Assembly (NCBI GenBank): GCA_029259935.1
Contig: JAJDEH010000468.1
Location: 1-10,823 of the forward strand
DNA length: 10,823 nucleotides
Reading direction: 5' to 3'
Source: Planctomycetota bacterium
Lineage (GTDB): Bacteria; Planctomycetota; Planctomycetia; Pirellulales; Pirellulaceae
A program made the translations under genes and the position numbers. This document shows positions 1 to 7,246 of this stretch, piece after piece (position 1 is the first letter of the stretch; every line of letters starts with the position of its first letter). The notes beneath the pieces are model-generated. The model saw only the letters and a list, made by a program, of their open reading frames with translations. It searched no databases and was not told where the DNA came from.

Positions 1-1674
1 GCGGGGTGTGCGAATGCCGTTCAACTTGCGAAATATATTCCGCCGGGGGGTTGGTTACCCGTTGACGCTTCAGTGAAGACCACTGATGTGGCATCTCTGG
101 TGAGAAAGATCGGCGGCGAGGGTTTGTATGGGAAAGACCCAACAGTTCCCTTGCGAGAGTTGATCCAAAATGCGCGCGACGCGGTTGTGGGACGCCGCAT
201 CAAAACAAATCGAGAGCAGTCTTGGGGGACAATAACCGTCCGTCTGATTGCTGACGCAGAGGAGAATCGGCTCGAAATCGAAGATAACGGGCTCGGTATG
301 TCTGAAGAGTTGCTATCGGGGCCATTGTTAGATTTTGGAGTGAGCTACTGGGAATCGCCACTCTCTTCGACCGAACATCCCGGGCTGATCACCAAGGGAT
401 TTGAACCACAGGGATTGTATGGGATTGGCTTCTTTTCTGTTTTCATGCTCGCCGATCGAGTGAAGGTCGTGACAAGGCGATTGGAAGACTCTATTGAAAA
501 AACGCGAGTTTTGGAATTCGAGAAGGGCCTCAACACCCGACCGGTAATCCGCATTGCGACCGAGCACGAACGTCTAATGGATACGGGCACATGTGTCAGT
601 CTCTGGCTCCGCGAGAAGCCTGAACAACGTGATGGTCTCCTGTGCCCCTCAATTCAGACATTTCAGATGTTGGGCGATTCGCCGGCGCTGCGCGAGGACC
701 CTTGGAGTTTGACAGAGTTGTGCCAATTCGTTTGCCCAGCTATTGATGTTGATTTGGTCGTGGAAGATCGGGGAACGGTTACAACCGCAGTGGAGGCGTC
801 CGATTGGAAGACACTTGATCCAAAGAGCTTGCTGAATCGATTGATACTGCATCGTCTCGATCGCGAGCATATTCTGTCGTCAGGCGTGCTTGATACAGTG
901 GTTGAGAACATTCGAGATGTCCGCGGCCCGCACGGCGAGCTGATTGGACGAGCCGCGCTGACTGATTTTACCGTGGAATATCCAGCGCCTGGCGGCAGGT
1001 ATTTTCGGCCGCCCTCCGTTAGAACGGCTGGCTCATTCAGAGCATTCGCGTGGCTGCATTTTCCGGGAATCCTCTTGGGAAGACCGATGGTCGCGGCTCG
1101 AACGGAAGTATCCCCGTTGATATTCGATTGTCCCAAGGAACTCGGGGATTGGGCGACTGAGCAGGCCTCGCTTGCGCCGCGATTCACGAGTGACGTGATC
1201 GATTTGGCCAGGTTTGCCGAACGAGTTAGATGCCTAAATGGGGATACTGGAAACCTTCCAATTGCGGAGTATCTGGGTCGTCCTGTCAGCTTTCGCGAAT
1301 TGCTGCAGCTTGACCTTCCGGACGAGGTTCATTTGTTTGAAGCATTTTGGGCTGTTGCGGGATGGACTGGATTCGCACAGGATTCTACACGAAATCGCGT
1401 TGGCGTTTCATCTGGAAGAATGAAGCCCCACATTGACACGCCTCGAATGAAGAATGACTTTCGTGAGCGCGCCGATCATCCGAGATGGTGCCAATACTGG
1501 ATGAGCCTATGGGGCGCAACTGTCGAGGCAATCGCCAGTGCATGGGGATGCCGCTTGCAAGACGTACTCGAGTCGTCTGAGTTTCACGGAAGTGGCAATG
1601 CGAAGGCTGACAAAGATGGGCGTGCGCTCACTCGACGGGTCGATATCATTCGAAAACCAGCAATACGCGCATGA
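1..1674 (+). CDS. HSP90-like (GHKL) ATPase, 5'-truncated by the window edge
   Basis: The frame is open from base 1, so at least 557 residues are in the window and the gene starts further left. A GTG at 73 could be read as a start, but the 24 codons before it look coding (LAKYIPPGGWLPVD) and lead straight into the ATPase domain. Counting from the first codon, the N-box ELIQNARDAV is at 53-62 (catalytic-type Glu53, Mg-binding Asn57), the ATP-binding DNGLGM at 95-100, and the glycine-rich lid motif GLYGIGFFSVFML at about 138-150. These are the three Bergerat-fold signatures of HSP90/GyrB/MutL ATPases, in HtpG-like order. The C-terminal 350 residues match no HtpG middle or dimerisation domain that I recognise. 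Proteins with this N-box context often carry an N-terminal HD-type hydrolase domain; whether this one does cannot be seen here. The ATPase call is secure; the cellular role is unknown. Confidence 0.82.
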   Translation, partial: AGCANAVQLAKYIPPGGWLPVDASVKTTDVASLVRKIGGEGLYGKDPTVPLRELIQNARDAVVGRRIKTNREQSWGTITVRLIADAEENRLEIEDNGLGMSEELLSGPLLDFGVSYWESPLSSTEHPGLITKGFEPQGLYGIGFFSVFMLADRVKVVTRRLEDSIEKTRVLEFEKGLNTRPVIRIATEHERLMDTGTCVSLWLREKPEQRDGLLCPSIQTFQMLGDSPALREDPWSLTELCQFVCPAIDVDLVVEDRGTVTTAVEASDWKTLDPKSLLNRLILHRLDREHILSSGVLDTVVENIRDVRGPHGELIGRAALTDFTVEYPAPGGRYFRPPSVRTAGSFRAFAWLHFPGILLGRPMVAARTEVSPLIFDCPKELGDWATEQASLAPRFTSDVIDLARFAERVRCLNGDTGNLPIAEYLGRPVSFRELLQLDLPDEVHLFEAFWAVAGWTGFAQDSTRNRVGVSSGRMKPHIDTPRMKNDFRERADHPRWCQYWMSLWGATVEAIASAWGCRLQDVLESSEFHGSGNAKADKDGRALTRRVDIIRKPAIRA

Positions 1675-2046
1675 TCTGGGGTCGAAACGCGAAAACAAGA
1701 GCACACAAGATGGGCCCTGTTGAAATCAGGCAAATGCAAGGCTGGTGCGAGGTGGAGCACCAAGTTTGAACCGCGAAAAGGGCCACCTGGGCCACCCATA
1801 GATTGGGCCAGATGAGCGAATTCAGGCAAAAGCAAAGCTGGTCCGGAGCGGAGAATCCAAAGCGAGCTGGTGCAGGCAGGATGCAGACAGACGACTAGCC
1901 GGTGCGGTCTCGCGCTAACCCAATTACAGGCGGTTCGTTCAGAAACGGACCGATTTTGGATTTCCAAGGCCAGGCTGATATGGTGGCCTACCATAACGGA
2001 ATACGAAGTAGCGTCGGATTCGCTGGCTAACAGTGAGGTGCAACCA
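1675..2046. other. Spacer without a convincing gene
   Basis: This 372-base stretch separates the ATPase gene from the small membrane protein. Open frames on either strand have no recognisable motif. A minus-strand frame over 1584-1994 shows two similar peptide stretches, but that is explained by the DNA repeat inside the spacer. A GTG at 1870 is in frame with the membrane protein, yet the intervening residues look non-coding. No terminator with a T-tract was found. Confidence 0.55.
1711..1860. repeat. Diverged direct repeat of about 55 bp, two copies
   Basis: Copy A (about 1711-1762) and copy B (about 1805-1860) share in order TGGGCC, then TCAGGCAAA, then GCAA(G/A)GCTGGT and a purine-rich tail ending in CCAA, with small indels. 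A partial third echo (GAGCTGGTGCAGGCAGG) follows at 1864-1880. The segment between the copies contains GGGCCACCTGGGCCACCC, itself a short repeat. This could be an old tandem duplication or the remains of a dispersed element. Confidence 0.5.
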
Positions 2047-2466
2047 ATGTGGACCGTTTATATTTCGTATCAGTTTTGCTATTGGATCTGCATTTGTACT
2101 TTCCTTTTTGTGTACGAGCATTGGCACGGCGGTCAAGAGGGCGTTGTGCCGTCCCTTGTGTTTGGTTCAATGGTTTCCGCGGCATTAGTCGCGACAACCA
2201 TCGAGCTGCCCATATTCTCAATGTTTCAAGGAAGCCAACCACTTATTCGTTATGCTAACAGTCGACAGCAAGGCTTAGGGGCGATACTAGCGTTTGTTGT
2301 CGCTGGCCTTGCAGCTACGGTAGCCGTCGCGGTCTTTTGGTGCGCAGCAAAGCCTGCGCCATTCACCATCCCAATAATTGTCGGCTATTTCAGTCACCTC
2401 GGCGGTCTAATCGCCAGTGCTCTCTTGGCTGGCCGTTTCGCGTCGCGGCGATCTAGGAAAGACTGA
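2047..2466 (+). CDS. Small four-helix membrane protein of unknown function
   Basis: The protein is 139 residues. The ATG at 2047 was chosen because GTGAGGTG (2032-2039) sits about 7 bases upstream as a ribosome binding site and because a hydrophobic helix starts at once; the frame extends upstream to a GTG at 1870, but that extension is polar and unlike a protein. Four hydrophobic segments are visible at about 3-23, 34-55, 77-99 and 106-129, followed by a basic tail (RFASRRSRKD), which favours a cytoplasmic C-terminus. The loops are short, so there is no sizeable soluble domain. I recognise no family. It stands alone, converging on the minus-strand SHD1 gene 166 bases further on, and no neighbour suggests a role. 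Confidence 0.6.
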   Translation: MWTVYISYQFCYWICICTFLFVYEHWHGGQEGVVPSLVFGSMVSAALVATTIELPIFSMFQGSQPLIRYANSRQQGLGAILAFVVAGLAATVAVAVFWCAAKPAPFTIPIIVGYFSHLGGLIASALLAGRFASRRSRKD

Positions 2467-2632
2467 CCAGGGCGAGCGGTCAAATAACTCGAACAACCGA
2501 GCAACTCTGTGACAATTTGGAATCAGGCACGACCGTCCGCCATCGCAGCGAATGCCGCTATCACACTCTGGGCCGAGTGAGGGCTAGCGCCCAATCGCTC
2601 AGTTCCAGCCGCCCGCCGACGCTCGACGCTAC

Positions 2633-3808
2633 TTACTTTCCCATCAGTTGCTTGGCGATTACGCCGCCGATTGCCATGAGTATCATGACCAGTACTATGC
2701 CGCCCCGGACGATGAGCCTCGTCAGCCCTCGATTGGAACCGTTGCTCGAATTGGCCTGACGTTCTCGTTCGCTTTCGATGTGCTCCCAAACTGCGTTTTT
2801 TTTGTTGGACGGGATCTTCAACTGGTGTGAGTAGTGCTTTTTTGAACCATCGGCGGTTTCTTCATATTGAAAGAAAACTCCGCAGTGCGGACAGCGGTCT
2901 CCGGCACGCACGCTGGCCGGCACTACTTTGTTGCAACTACCGCAACGTCCTTCCTGCTGTTCCGGTGAACTCGACGCCGAGTTCGAAGCACTGGCTCGCG
3001 CTTCCGGCGACTTGTTCGCGCTGACGGACTCCTTGGGAATTAAATGGCTCTGCCCGCGGGCTGCCAGGTAGTCCCGTATGTACTGTTGATCTTCGGGCAC
3101 CAGTTCCGCGAACGGGGTACTGGTCGACGATCCGTCCGCGCCTCGCAGCAAGACGCGAGCGTTCTGCACACTTTGAAGCCGAGCCCGCATGTCGCGCCGC
3201 CCGCCGCCATGGCGTACTTTCCAGACTCGGTAGTCGCCGTCGTCCGGCGAGTCGCCCGCGGGCTTGTCGTCATCGGTCCTGTTGTTGACAGGACTGTCGT
3301 TGGCAGGCGTGTTGTTAACCGGCACACGGGGCAACAAGTGACTTTGGCCGCGCGTGGCGAGCAACTCCCGCAGGTATTGTTGGTCTTCGGTGCTGAGGTT
3401 CGAGAAGTCCGTGGTCGTCGTTCCGGCCACCTGCTTCAGCCAAATCCGGCCCTTTTCCACCTTCTCAAAGCGAGCTTCGATTTCCTTCACTTCAGAGCCG
3501 AACCGGACTTTCCACGTGCGGAAACCGCCATTCGCCGGCGCGGGATCCGTGTTGCTTTTGGTTTTCTCTTTGTCTGCGTTTGCTGTTTGAGTCCGCACAT
3601 AGGCCTGATCGGCAGCGCTGAACGCCGACAGCGGGAAGAAGGCCTTCTTGCCATCCCTTCGCAACTCGACGCGCTCCCCGGCCAGCCTCACGAACTCGGC
3701 CTCAATTTTATTTCCGCGGACATCGGTCCAAGTTCGCACTTCGGCTTGGATCGCGGCGGGAAACAACGCGAACAGGAAGAAGAGGTTCACTGCAATTCGT
3801 ACACTCAT
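2633..3808 (-). CDS. Secreted protein with three SHD1-like domains, zinc ribbon and C-terminal membrane anchor
   Basis: The protein is 391 residues from the ATG at 3808, which has GGAG 8 bases upstream and begins a signal peptide (1-22, ending AIQA|E). The frame extends 24 codons further upstream, but those residues would precede the signal peptide. Three repeats of the SLA1-homology-1 type lie at about 23-74, 95-155 and 192-253. Each begins (R)xW and ends with a (L)xxxDQxY(V/L/I)R motif; the last two also share RGQSHL(L/I)P. Low-complexity Pro/Ser/Asn/Asp linkers separate them. A CxxC...CxxC zinc ribbon follows (Cys289, Cys292, Cys306, Cys309), then a charged stretch and a hydrophobic helix at about 365-385. 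SHD1 domains bind peptides in eukaryotic Sla1 and are abundant in exported planctomycete proteins, where their role is not established. The topology suggests an envelope protein anchored from outside the cytoplasmic membrane. Confidence 0.8.
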   Translation of the reverse strand: MSVRIAVNLFFLFALFPAAIQAEVRTWTDVRGNKIEAEFVRLAGERVELRRDGKKAFFPLSAFSAADQAYVRTQTANADKEKTKSNTDPAPANGGFRTWKVRFGSEVKEIEARFEKVEKGRIWLKQVAGTTTTDFSNLSTEDQQYLRELLATRGQSHLLPRVPVNNTPANDSPVNNRTDDDKPAGDSPDDGDYRVWKVRHGGGRRDMRARLQSVQNARVLLRGADGSSTSTPFAELVPEDQQYIRDYLAARGQSHLIPKESVSANKSPEARASASNSASSSPEQQEGRCGSCNKVVPASVRAGDRCPHCGVFFQYEETADGSKKHYSHQLKIPSNKKNAVWEHIESERERQANSSNGSNRGLTRLIVRGGIVLVMILMAIGGVIAKQLMGK

Positions 3809-3885
3809 CGCTTTCGCTCCATTCAAGCAGGCACGAAATCGACCCGCCGACCAATGATAGCCGGCGTAAGAGTCGCCCAATCAAG

Positions 3886-3903
3886 TTTTGATAGAGATCA
3901 AAA
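3886..3903. promoter_or_regulatory. Perfect 7-bp inverted repeat upstream of the SHD1 gene
   Basis: TTTTGAT (3886-3892) and ATCAAAA (3897-3903) form a perfect inverted repeat around the four bases AGAG. It lies 78 to 95 bases before the start codon of the minus-strand SHD1 gene. That position and symmetry would suit an operator, but no regulator in the window can be tied to it. A -35/-10-like pair on the minus strand just downstream (TTGATT, then TATCAT) has a 19-base spacer and is weak. Confidence 0.35.
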
Positions 3904-3995
3904 TACCTAACTGAGACCCAAGAGTCAATTCTTGCTCACGGTTGCTCACAGCCGCGTGTGGCCAGATTCCATGGCGCGAGTCGGCGTAAGGGAGC

Positions 3996-4025
3996 AAAAA
4001 AGTTCTCCCCTTTGCCAAGGGGGAG
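3996..4025 (-). terminator. Rho-independent terminator of the lipoprotein gene
   Basis: On the minus strand, CTCCCC (complement of 4020-4025) pairs with GGGGAG (complement of 4005-4010). Two further A-T pairs extend the stem past a one-base bulge, with loop GGCA, and a run of six T follows (complement of 3996-4001). The stem lies about 110 bases past the stop codon of the 4136-5869 gene. The sequence also resembles a dispersed TCTAACTCCCCCTT-type repeat that I recall from several phyla, so it may be a repeat serving as a terminator. Confidence 0.65.
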
Positions 4026-4135
4026 TTAGAGGGGGTCGAAAACGGAACGATGAACGAAGAAATTAACGCAGAGGCGCAAAGTCGCGGAGAAGAATTCTCT
4101 TTTGGCCGCCGTCCCTGATAGGTACGCGTTGCGGG

Positions 4136-5869
4136 TTATCTGAGTCGCTGATTTCTGAGTCGCTGATTATCCAGCTCGACCATGGCACCGCAGGATACTG
4201 TACCACCATTCGGCGATGGTTTTTCGTACGACAGAAAGACACACCGCCTTGTTGGTCCGAAATCGTATTCGCCCGAAGCCGTCACTTTCACTTTGTTGCG
4301 ACGGTCCGAACCAAAAAAGTCCTTCAACGTGGGATCCGCTATGCTTCGGGCCTGCTCAATATCTTGAGGCGACGGCTGCCACTTAGTTCGCACGACAACT
4401 TCGTCTTCAAGGTCGACTGTCAGGTGGAATTCAAACCGATCCTGGCATGCGAAATCGAGTTCAACTAGCCGGTGAGTCACGTAGCGGCCGACGACCGTGA
4501 CGGTATATTGTTTTCGCTCTCCCTTGCGATCCGCGTCTAGCTCGACAGTCAGTTCAGGCAGGTCGGAACTAATGACCTGCCAAGGCGTGGATATCTCGTG
4601 TAGTTCACGATGATCGGTGCCTTCCGCCAAGTCGCGTTTGAGCTGCGCGAGCGCGATTTGCGTTGCTTTTTTCGCTTCGTCATCGGTGGGTGCGAAATGT
4701 CCATACCACGCTCGCTTGAGCTCAAATGGCCCTATATGAACAACTTTTTTCCTGAGAACGACCTTTTCATTGCACCAGAGACCGCAAATAACGACTCTGA
4801 GCTGCTTGTTCCCGCGGATATGATACAGCTTTTCGAGACCACCGCTTAAGTCGAAGGGCGTGTATGACGTGGCAAGCATAATGGGCCGTAGAATGTCATC
4901 GACTTCCGATTCGGATGCGCCACATCGCACCCGGTCGAGAATGTCTCGGGTGGCGACCGGTACGTCACTCCCCCAGCCAGCCAACTCTTCTTGCAGTTCG
5001 TCCCAATGAGCAGGATCTTTGAACCAGTCAGCCCAGAGCGGATCTCCCGAGACAATCGCTCCCGTCCATGCGTTGATACCAACCTCGCCCCCGTGGTGCG
5101 CCCATCTGTATGATTTGACGGTCGCCGGATCGACTGGAATGTGAATCTCAATCTGCCACACGGGAATGAATCGCCCCTCGGATTCGGTATCCGGCAAATA
5201 GGCGATTTCCAATTGTTCGAATGAATGCGGCGTGTTTTCGCCTACATGAAGCGAAGTTCGGGCAAGGCGTTTTGCTGCCTCTTTCGACAACACTGGCCGG
5301 GCCGTCTTCTGTTCAACCATGATGTCGCACAAATTCACGTCAATATCCCAGTCGTCATCGCGAAACACACGCGCCTTGACGCCGAATACGTTGAAGTCTC
5401 GTTCAATCACCGGTGCCCTGAATACTTGCTCGTATTCGATACTCCAGCCACACTTACTTCCACGATGCATCAATTGCACATCGCGGATTCGTAACTCGTC
5501 TTTCTTAACCGATACATTGCCGAGGATCTGTTTGAAGATCATCGCTTTGGCTTCTTCTTCGTCTAGACCCGGTCGGATCATGTGGTCGAGAGTGCGCTCA
5601 GTGCGAGGGCGCGGTTCAAAGGGCGGCTTGTATGCCCGCCAAAAGTCGTCATACACAAGCGGTGAGTGCGGAAGCAGTGGCTCACGTCGAACGATTCGAA
5701 TGGCTGAAAGGCCATCTTCGGGACGAAGCTCGCCTAGCGACAATCTTGGCACTTCGACCGACGGCCGAGCGGACTCGTTCGGAATTTGGGCCGTCTGCTC
5801 GGCTTCTCTTCGACAGCCGATGCATGGAGCGCATAGCCCCAGAAGCAGGACGACTTGAAACCGTGTCAT
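4136..5869 (-). CDS. Putative lipoprotein with PepSY-like and BamE-like segments
   Basis: The protein is 577 residues from the ATG at 5869. A GAGG lies 9 bases upstream; an upstream in-frame GTG at 5884 overlaps that site and is less likely. The N-terminus (MTRFQVVLLLGLCAPCIGC) has a hydrophobic core and an IGC lipobox-like end at Cys19, although position -3 is Cys rather than the usual Leu/Val. Residues about 100-190 and 194-275 look like repeated alpha-plus-beta modules of PepSY type; the second has PVWQIEIHIP and ends GINAWTGAIV, a typical PepSY closing strand. Residues about 305-375 (RVRCGASESEVDDILRP onward) resemble the helix-loop of BamE/SmpA lipoproteins. A last module spans about 500-566. 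These are resemblances by eye only. PepSY-type modules usually inhibit or shield envelope enzymes; no function can be assigned here. Confidence 0.65.
   Translation of the reverse strand: MTRFQVVLLLGLCAPCIGCRREAEQTAQIPNESARPSVEVPRLSLGELRPEDGLSAIRIVRREPLLPHSPLVYDDFWRAYKPPFEPRPRTERTLDHMIRPGLDEEEAKAMIFKQILGNVSVKKDELRIRDVQLMHRGSKCGWSIEYEQVFRAPVIERDFNVFGVKARVFRDDDWDIDVNLCDIMVEQKTARPVLSKEAAKRLARTSLHVGENTPHSFEQLEIAYLPDTESEGRFIPVWQIEIHIPVDPATVKSYRWAHHGGEVGINAWTGAIVSGDPLWADWFKDPAHWDELQEELAGWGSDVPVATRDILDRVRCGASESEVDDILRPIMLATSYTPFDLSGGLEKLYHIRGNKQLRVVICGLWCNEKVVLRKKVVHIGPFELKRAWYGHFAPTDDEAKKATQIALAQLKRDLAEGTDHRELHEISTPWQVISSDLPELTVELDADRKGERKQYTVTVVGRYVTHRLVELDFACQDRFEFHLTVDLEDEVVVRTKWQPSPQDIEQARSIADPTLKDFFGSDRRNKVKVTASGEYDFGPTRRCVFLSYEKPSPNGGTVSCGAMVELDNQRLRNQRLR
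4139..4168 (-). repeat. Exact 15-bp tandem duplication at the 3' end of the lipoprotein gene
   Basis: TCTGAGTCGCTGATT occurs twice in direct succession (4139-4153 and 4154-4168). On the minus strand it encodes NQRLR twice and ends immediately before the TAA stop, so it lengthens the C-terminus by five residues without breaking the frame. It looks like a recent slippage or duplication event. Confidence 0.9.
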
Positions 5870-6255
5870 TGTCGAAGTCCTCACTCAGCCTCAACGTACA
5901 GGAGCGAATCCCGGTCTTCGCCGCACCTCTGGATACGTCAACGGCGAGCCATCAGTTCTTCTCTCGTATGCCAAGGAGGAGTTGCATTATTGATGATGTG
6001 GGCACGTTGAGCGGAATCACGGGGAGGGTATTTTTTGGGACTCACTGTCTAGCGACGGGAAGGCTGGCCGCATGGCAACTCCAGGCACCGGTCAGTTGGA
6101 GCCGCAATTTCACATCAGCCTTCGAGATGGGTTGTCCCCAGGCTGGGCGCAATCCACCATTGGATAAGGAGTTAGGTGCCACAAGCGTGACGCATTTAGA
6201 GCGATATACGTCAGCAAGTGCGACGTAAAATGACGGAAAACTTTCATTTTTGTGA
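5870..6255. other. Spacer between divergent lipoprotein and deoR genes, no gene recognised
   Basis: Nearly 400 bases lie between the start of the minus-strand lipoprotein gene and the promoter-like pair in front of the regulator. A plus-strand open frame (5632-6228) runs through it, but most of that frame is antisense to the lipoprotein gene and shows no motif. Good Shine-Dalgarno-like strings occur at 5972-5979 (CAAGGAGG region) and 6166-6171, each followed only by very short frames. The minus-strand promoter of the lipoprotein gene must lie here but I could not place it. Confidence 0.5.
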
Positions 6256-6284
6256 TTGTTTTTGGTGGTTTTCGTGTGCATAAT
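6256..6284 (+). promoter_or_regulatory. Candidate sigma-70-type promoter of deoR and possibly the BMC operon
   Basis: TTGTTT (6256-6261) and CATAAT (6279-6284) are separated by exactly 17 bases. The -10 matches the consensus at 5 of 6 positions; the -35 matches only the TTG. The pair lies 70 bases before the deoR start codon in an AT-rich island, just upstream of the tandem repeat at 6295-6332. Planctomycete promoters are poorly defined, so this is a reasoned candidate only. Confidence 0.4.
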
Positions 6285-6294
6285 CGGGCACAGG

Positions 6295-6332
6295 TGCTAG
6301 CGGTGCGACTCGATGCTAGTGGTGCGACCCGA
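6295..6332 (+). promoter_or_regulatory. Tandem 19-bp direct repeat, candidate DeoR operator
   Basis: TGCTAGCGGTGCGACTCGA (6295-6313) is followed without a gap by TGCTAGTGGTGCGACCCGA (6314-6332), 17 of 19 bases identical. A shorter echo, CGATGCT, recurs at 6352-6358 over the deoR start codon. The repeat lies just downstream of the candidate -10, where a bound repressor would block transcription. DeoR-family proteins are oligomers and commonly use repeated sites near their own promoter, so self-regulation is a fair inference. Confidence 0.45.
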
Positions 6333-6353
6333 TGGACGTGGTAGGCGGAATCG

Positions 6354-7145
6354 ATGCTGACGGATAAACGACGCTCAAAACTGCTCGAGCTAGTTCGTCA
6401 GCAGGGATTTGCCTCGCTGCCCGACTTGGTGAATCAATTGCGCGTTTCGGAATCGACGATACGGCGCGATTTGGACCACTTGGAAGGGACGGGCGAAGCG
6501 CGGCGTACGCGTGGCGGAGTGTTTTACACCGGGCCCTCGCCGATGTTGCCGCACTTCGACGCTCGGCAGGCCAGCCAGTGGGAAAAGAAACGTCAGATTG
6601 CCAAGGCCGCTGCTCGTTTGATCGAAGATGGCGACACGGTGGCCTTGGACGGCGGCAGCACGACTTATGAGTTGGCGCAAGCGCTGCTGGATAAGGCGAT
6701 TCAGGTGGTAACCAATTCGCTGCCAGTGGCCAACTTGTTCACGTCCAGCGACATGGCCGATTTGGTCATCGTGGGCGGCTATGTGCATGCCCGCACCGGC
6801 GTCTCGTTGGGTCCTTACGCCAACGAGATGTTGGGCGACTTGAATGTACGGCGCGCCGTGTTGAGCGTCGCCGGAATTCACAAGGACGGCTATTACAACA
6901 GCAACTTACTGCTCGTGGAAACCGAGCGGGCCATGATGCAAGCGGCGGATGAAGTGATCGTCGTGGCCGATAGTACGAAGTTTGGCAGAAAGAGCCTGGC
7001 GAATTTGTGCGAGTTGGAAAGCGTCGACGTTTTGGTGGTCGACCGTGACATTACCGACGAATGGCGAACGACGATTCAGGATGCCGGGACCAGATTGGTT
7101 GTGGCCGAAGAAGCAAGTTCCGAACCCGCCGCGGACGACGGTTAG
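6354..7145 (+). CDS. DeoR-family transcriptional regulator of the BMC operon
   Basis: The protein is 263 residues. The N-terminal winged helix-turn-helix spans about 1-57, with the DeoR signature VSESTIRRDL at 31-40 (recognition helix) and the wing RRTRGGVF at 50-57. The C-terminal DeoRC sensor domain (about 75-235) shows LDGGSTT at 98-104, VTNS at 119-122, GGYVHARTG at 141-149 and ADSTKFG at 205-211. These are the loops that bind phosphorylated sugars or related effectors in this family. As first gene of the operon, 101 bases ahead of pduL on the same strand, it most likely represses the microcompartment genes until a sugar phosphate appears; in planctomycete BMC loci that is thought to come from L-fucose or L-rhamnose breakdown. 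The ATG at 6354 has only a weak ribosome binding site (AGGCGGA). Effector and operator are inferred. Confidence 0.9.
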   Translation: MLTDKRRSKLLELVRQQGFASLPDLVNQLRVSESTIRRDLDHLEGTGEARRTRGGVFYTGPSPMLPHFDARQASQWEKKRQIAKAAARLIEDGDTVALDGGSTTYELAQALLDKAIQVVTNSLPVANLFTSSDMADLVIVGGYVHARTGVSLGPYANEMLGDLNVRRAVLSVAGIHKDGYYNSNLLLVETERAMMQAADEVIVVADSTKFGRKSLANLCELESVDVLVVDRDITDEWRTTIQDAGTRLVVAEEASSEPAADDG

Positions 7146-7153
7146 TGCTTGGT

Positions 7154-7187
<34 letters not shown>

Positions 7188-7246
7188 AATGCTTTGTCGT
7201 GACAGAGAACATTATCCGCTTTGATTGAAAACTGTGAGTTGAATTT

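Larger units (their letters stand above)
3809..4135. other. Spacer between the lipoprotein and SHD1 genes
   Basis: This 327-base stretch holds no gene. Reading along the minus strand it contains a purine/pyrimidine-biased segment resembling a widespread intergenic repeat (complement of AACGCAGAGGCGCAAAGTCG at about 4065-4084), the terminator at 3996-4025, and the 3886-3903 inverted repeat in front of the SHD1 gene. The terminator makes separate transcription of the two minus-strand genes likely. Confidence 0.6.

Noticed and set aside
1584..1994. Minus-strand open frame with an internal peptide repeat
   Set aside because: The repeated peptide comes from the DNA direct repeat in the spacer, and the frame overlaps the end of the ATPase gene.
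1870..2046. Longer form of the small membrane protein starting at GTG 1870
   Set aside because: The extra 59 residues are polar, overlap the DNA repeat region and lack a ribosome binding site, while ATG 2047 has a good one.
3044..3910. Long plus-strand open frame (288 codons)
   Set aside because: It lies antisense to the SHD1 gene, which has a signal peptide, repeats and a zinc ribbon. The plus-strand translation shows no motif and arises from GC-biased codon use opposite.
5632..6228. Plus-strand open frame covering the divergent spacer
   Set aside because: Its first 240 bases are antisense to the lipoprotein gene; the rest has no ribosome binding site or recognisable protein features.
6042..6281. 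Minus-strand open frame of 79 codons in the deoR-lipoprotein spacer
   Set aside because: It overlaps the deoR promoter region, has no clear ribosome binding site and no family resemblance that I could support.
6295..6332. Possible start of a CRISPR array
   Set aside because: The two units touch directly with no spacer between them and there are only two copies.
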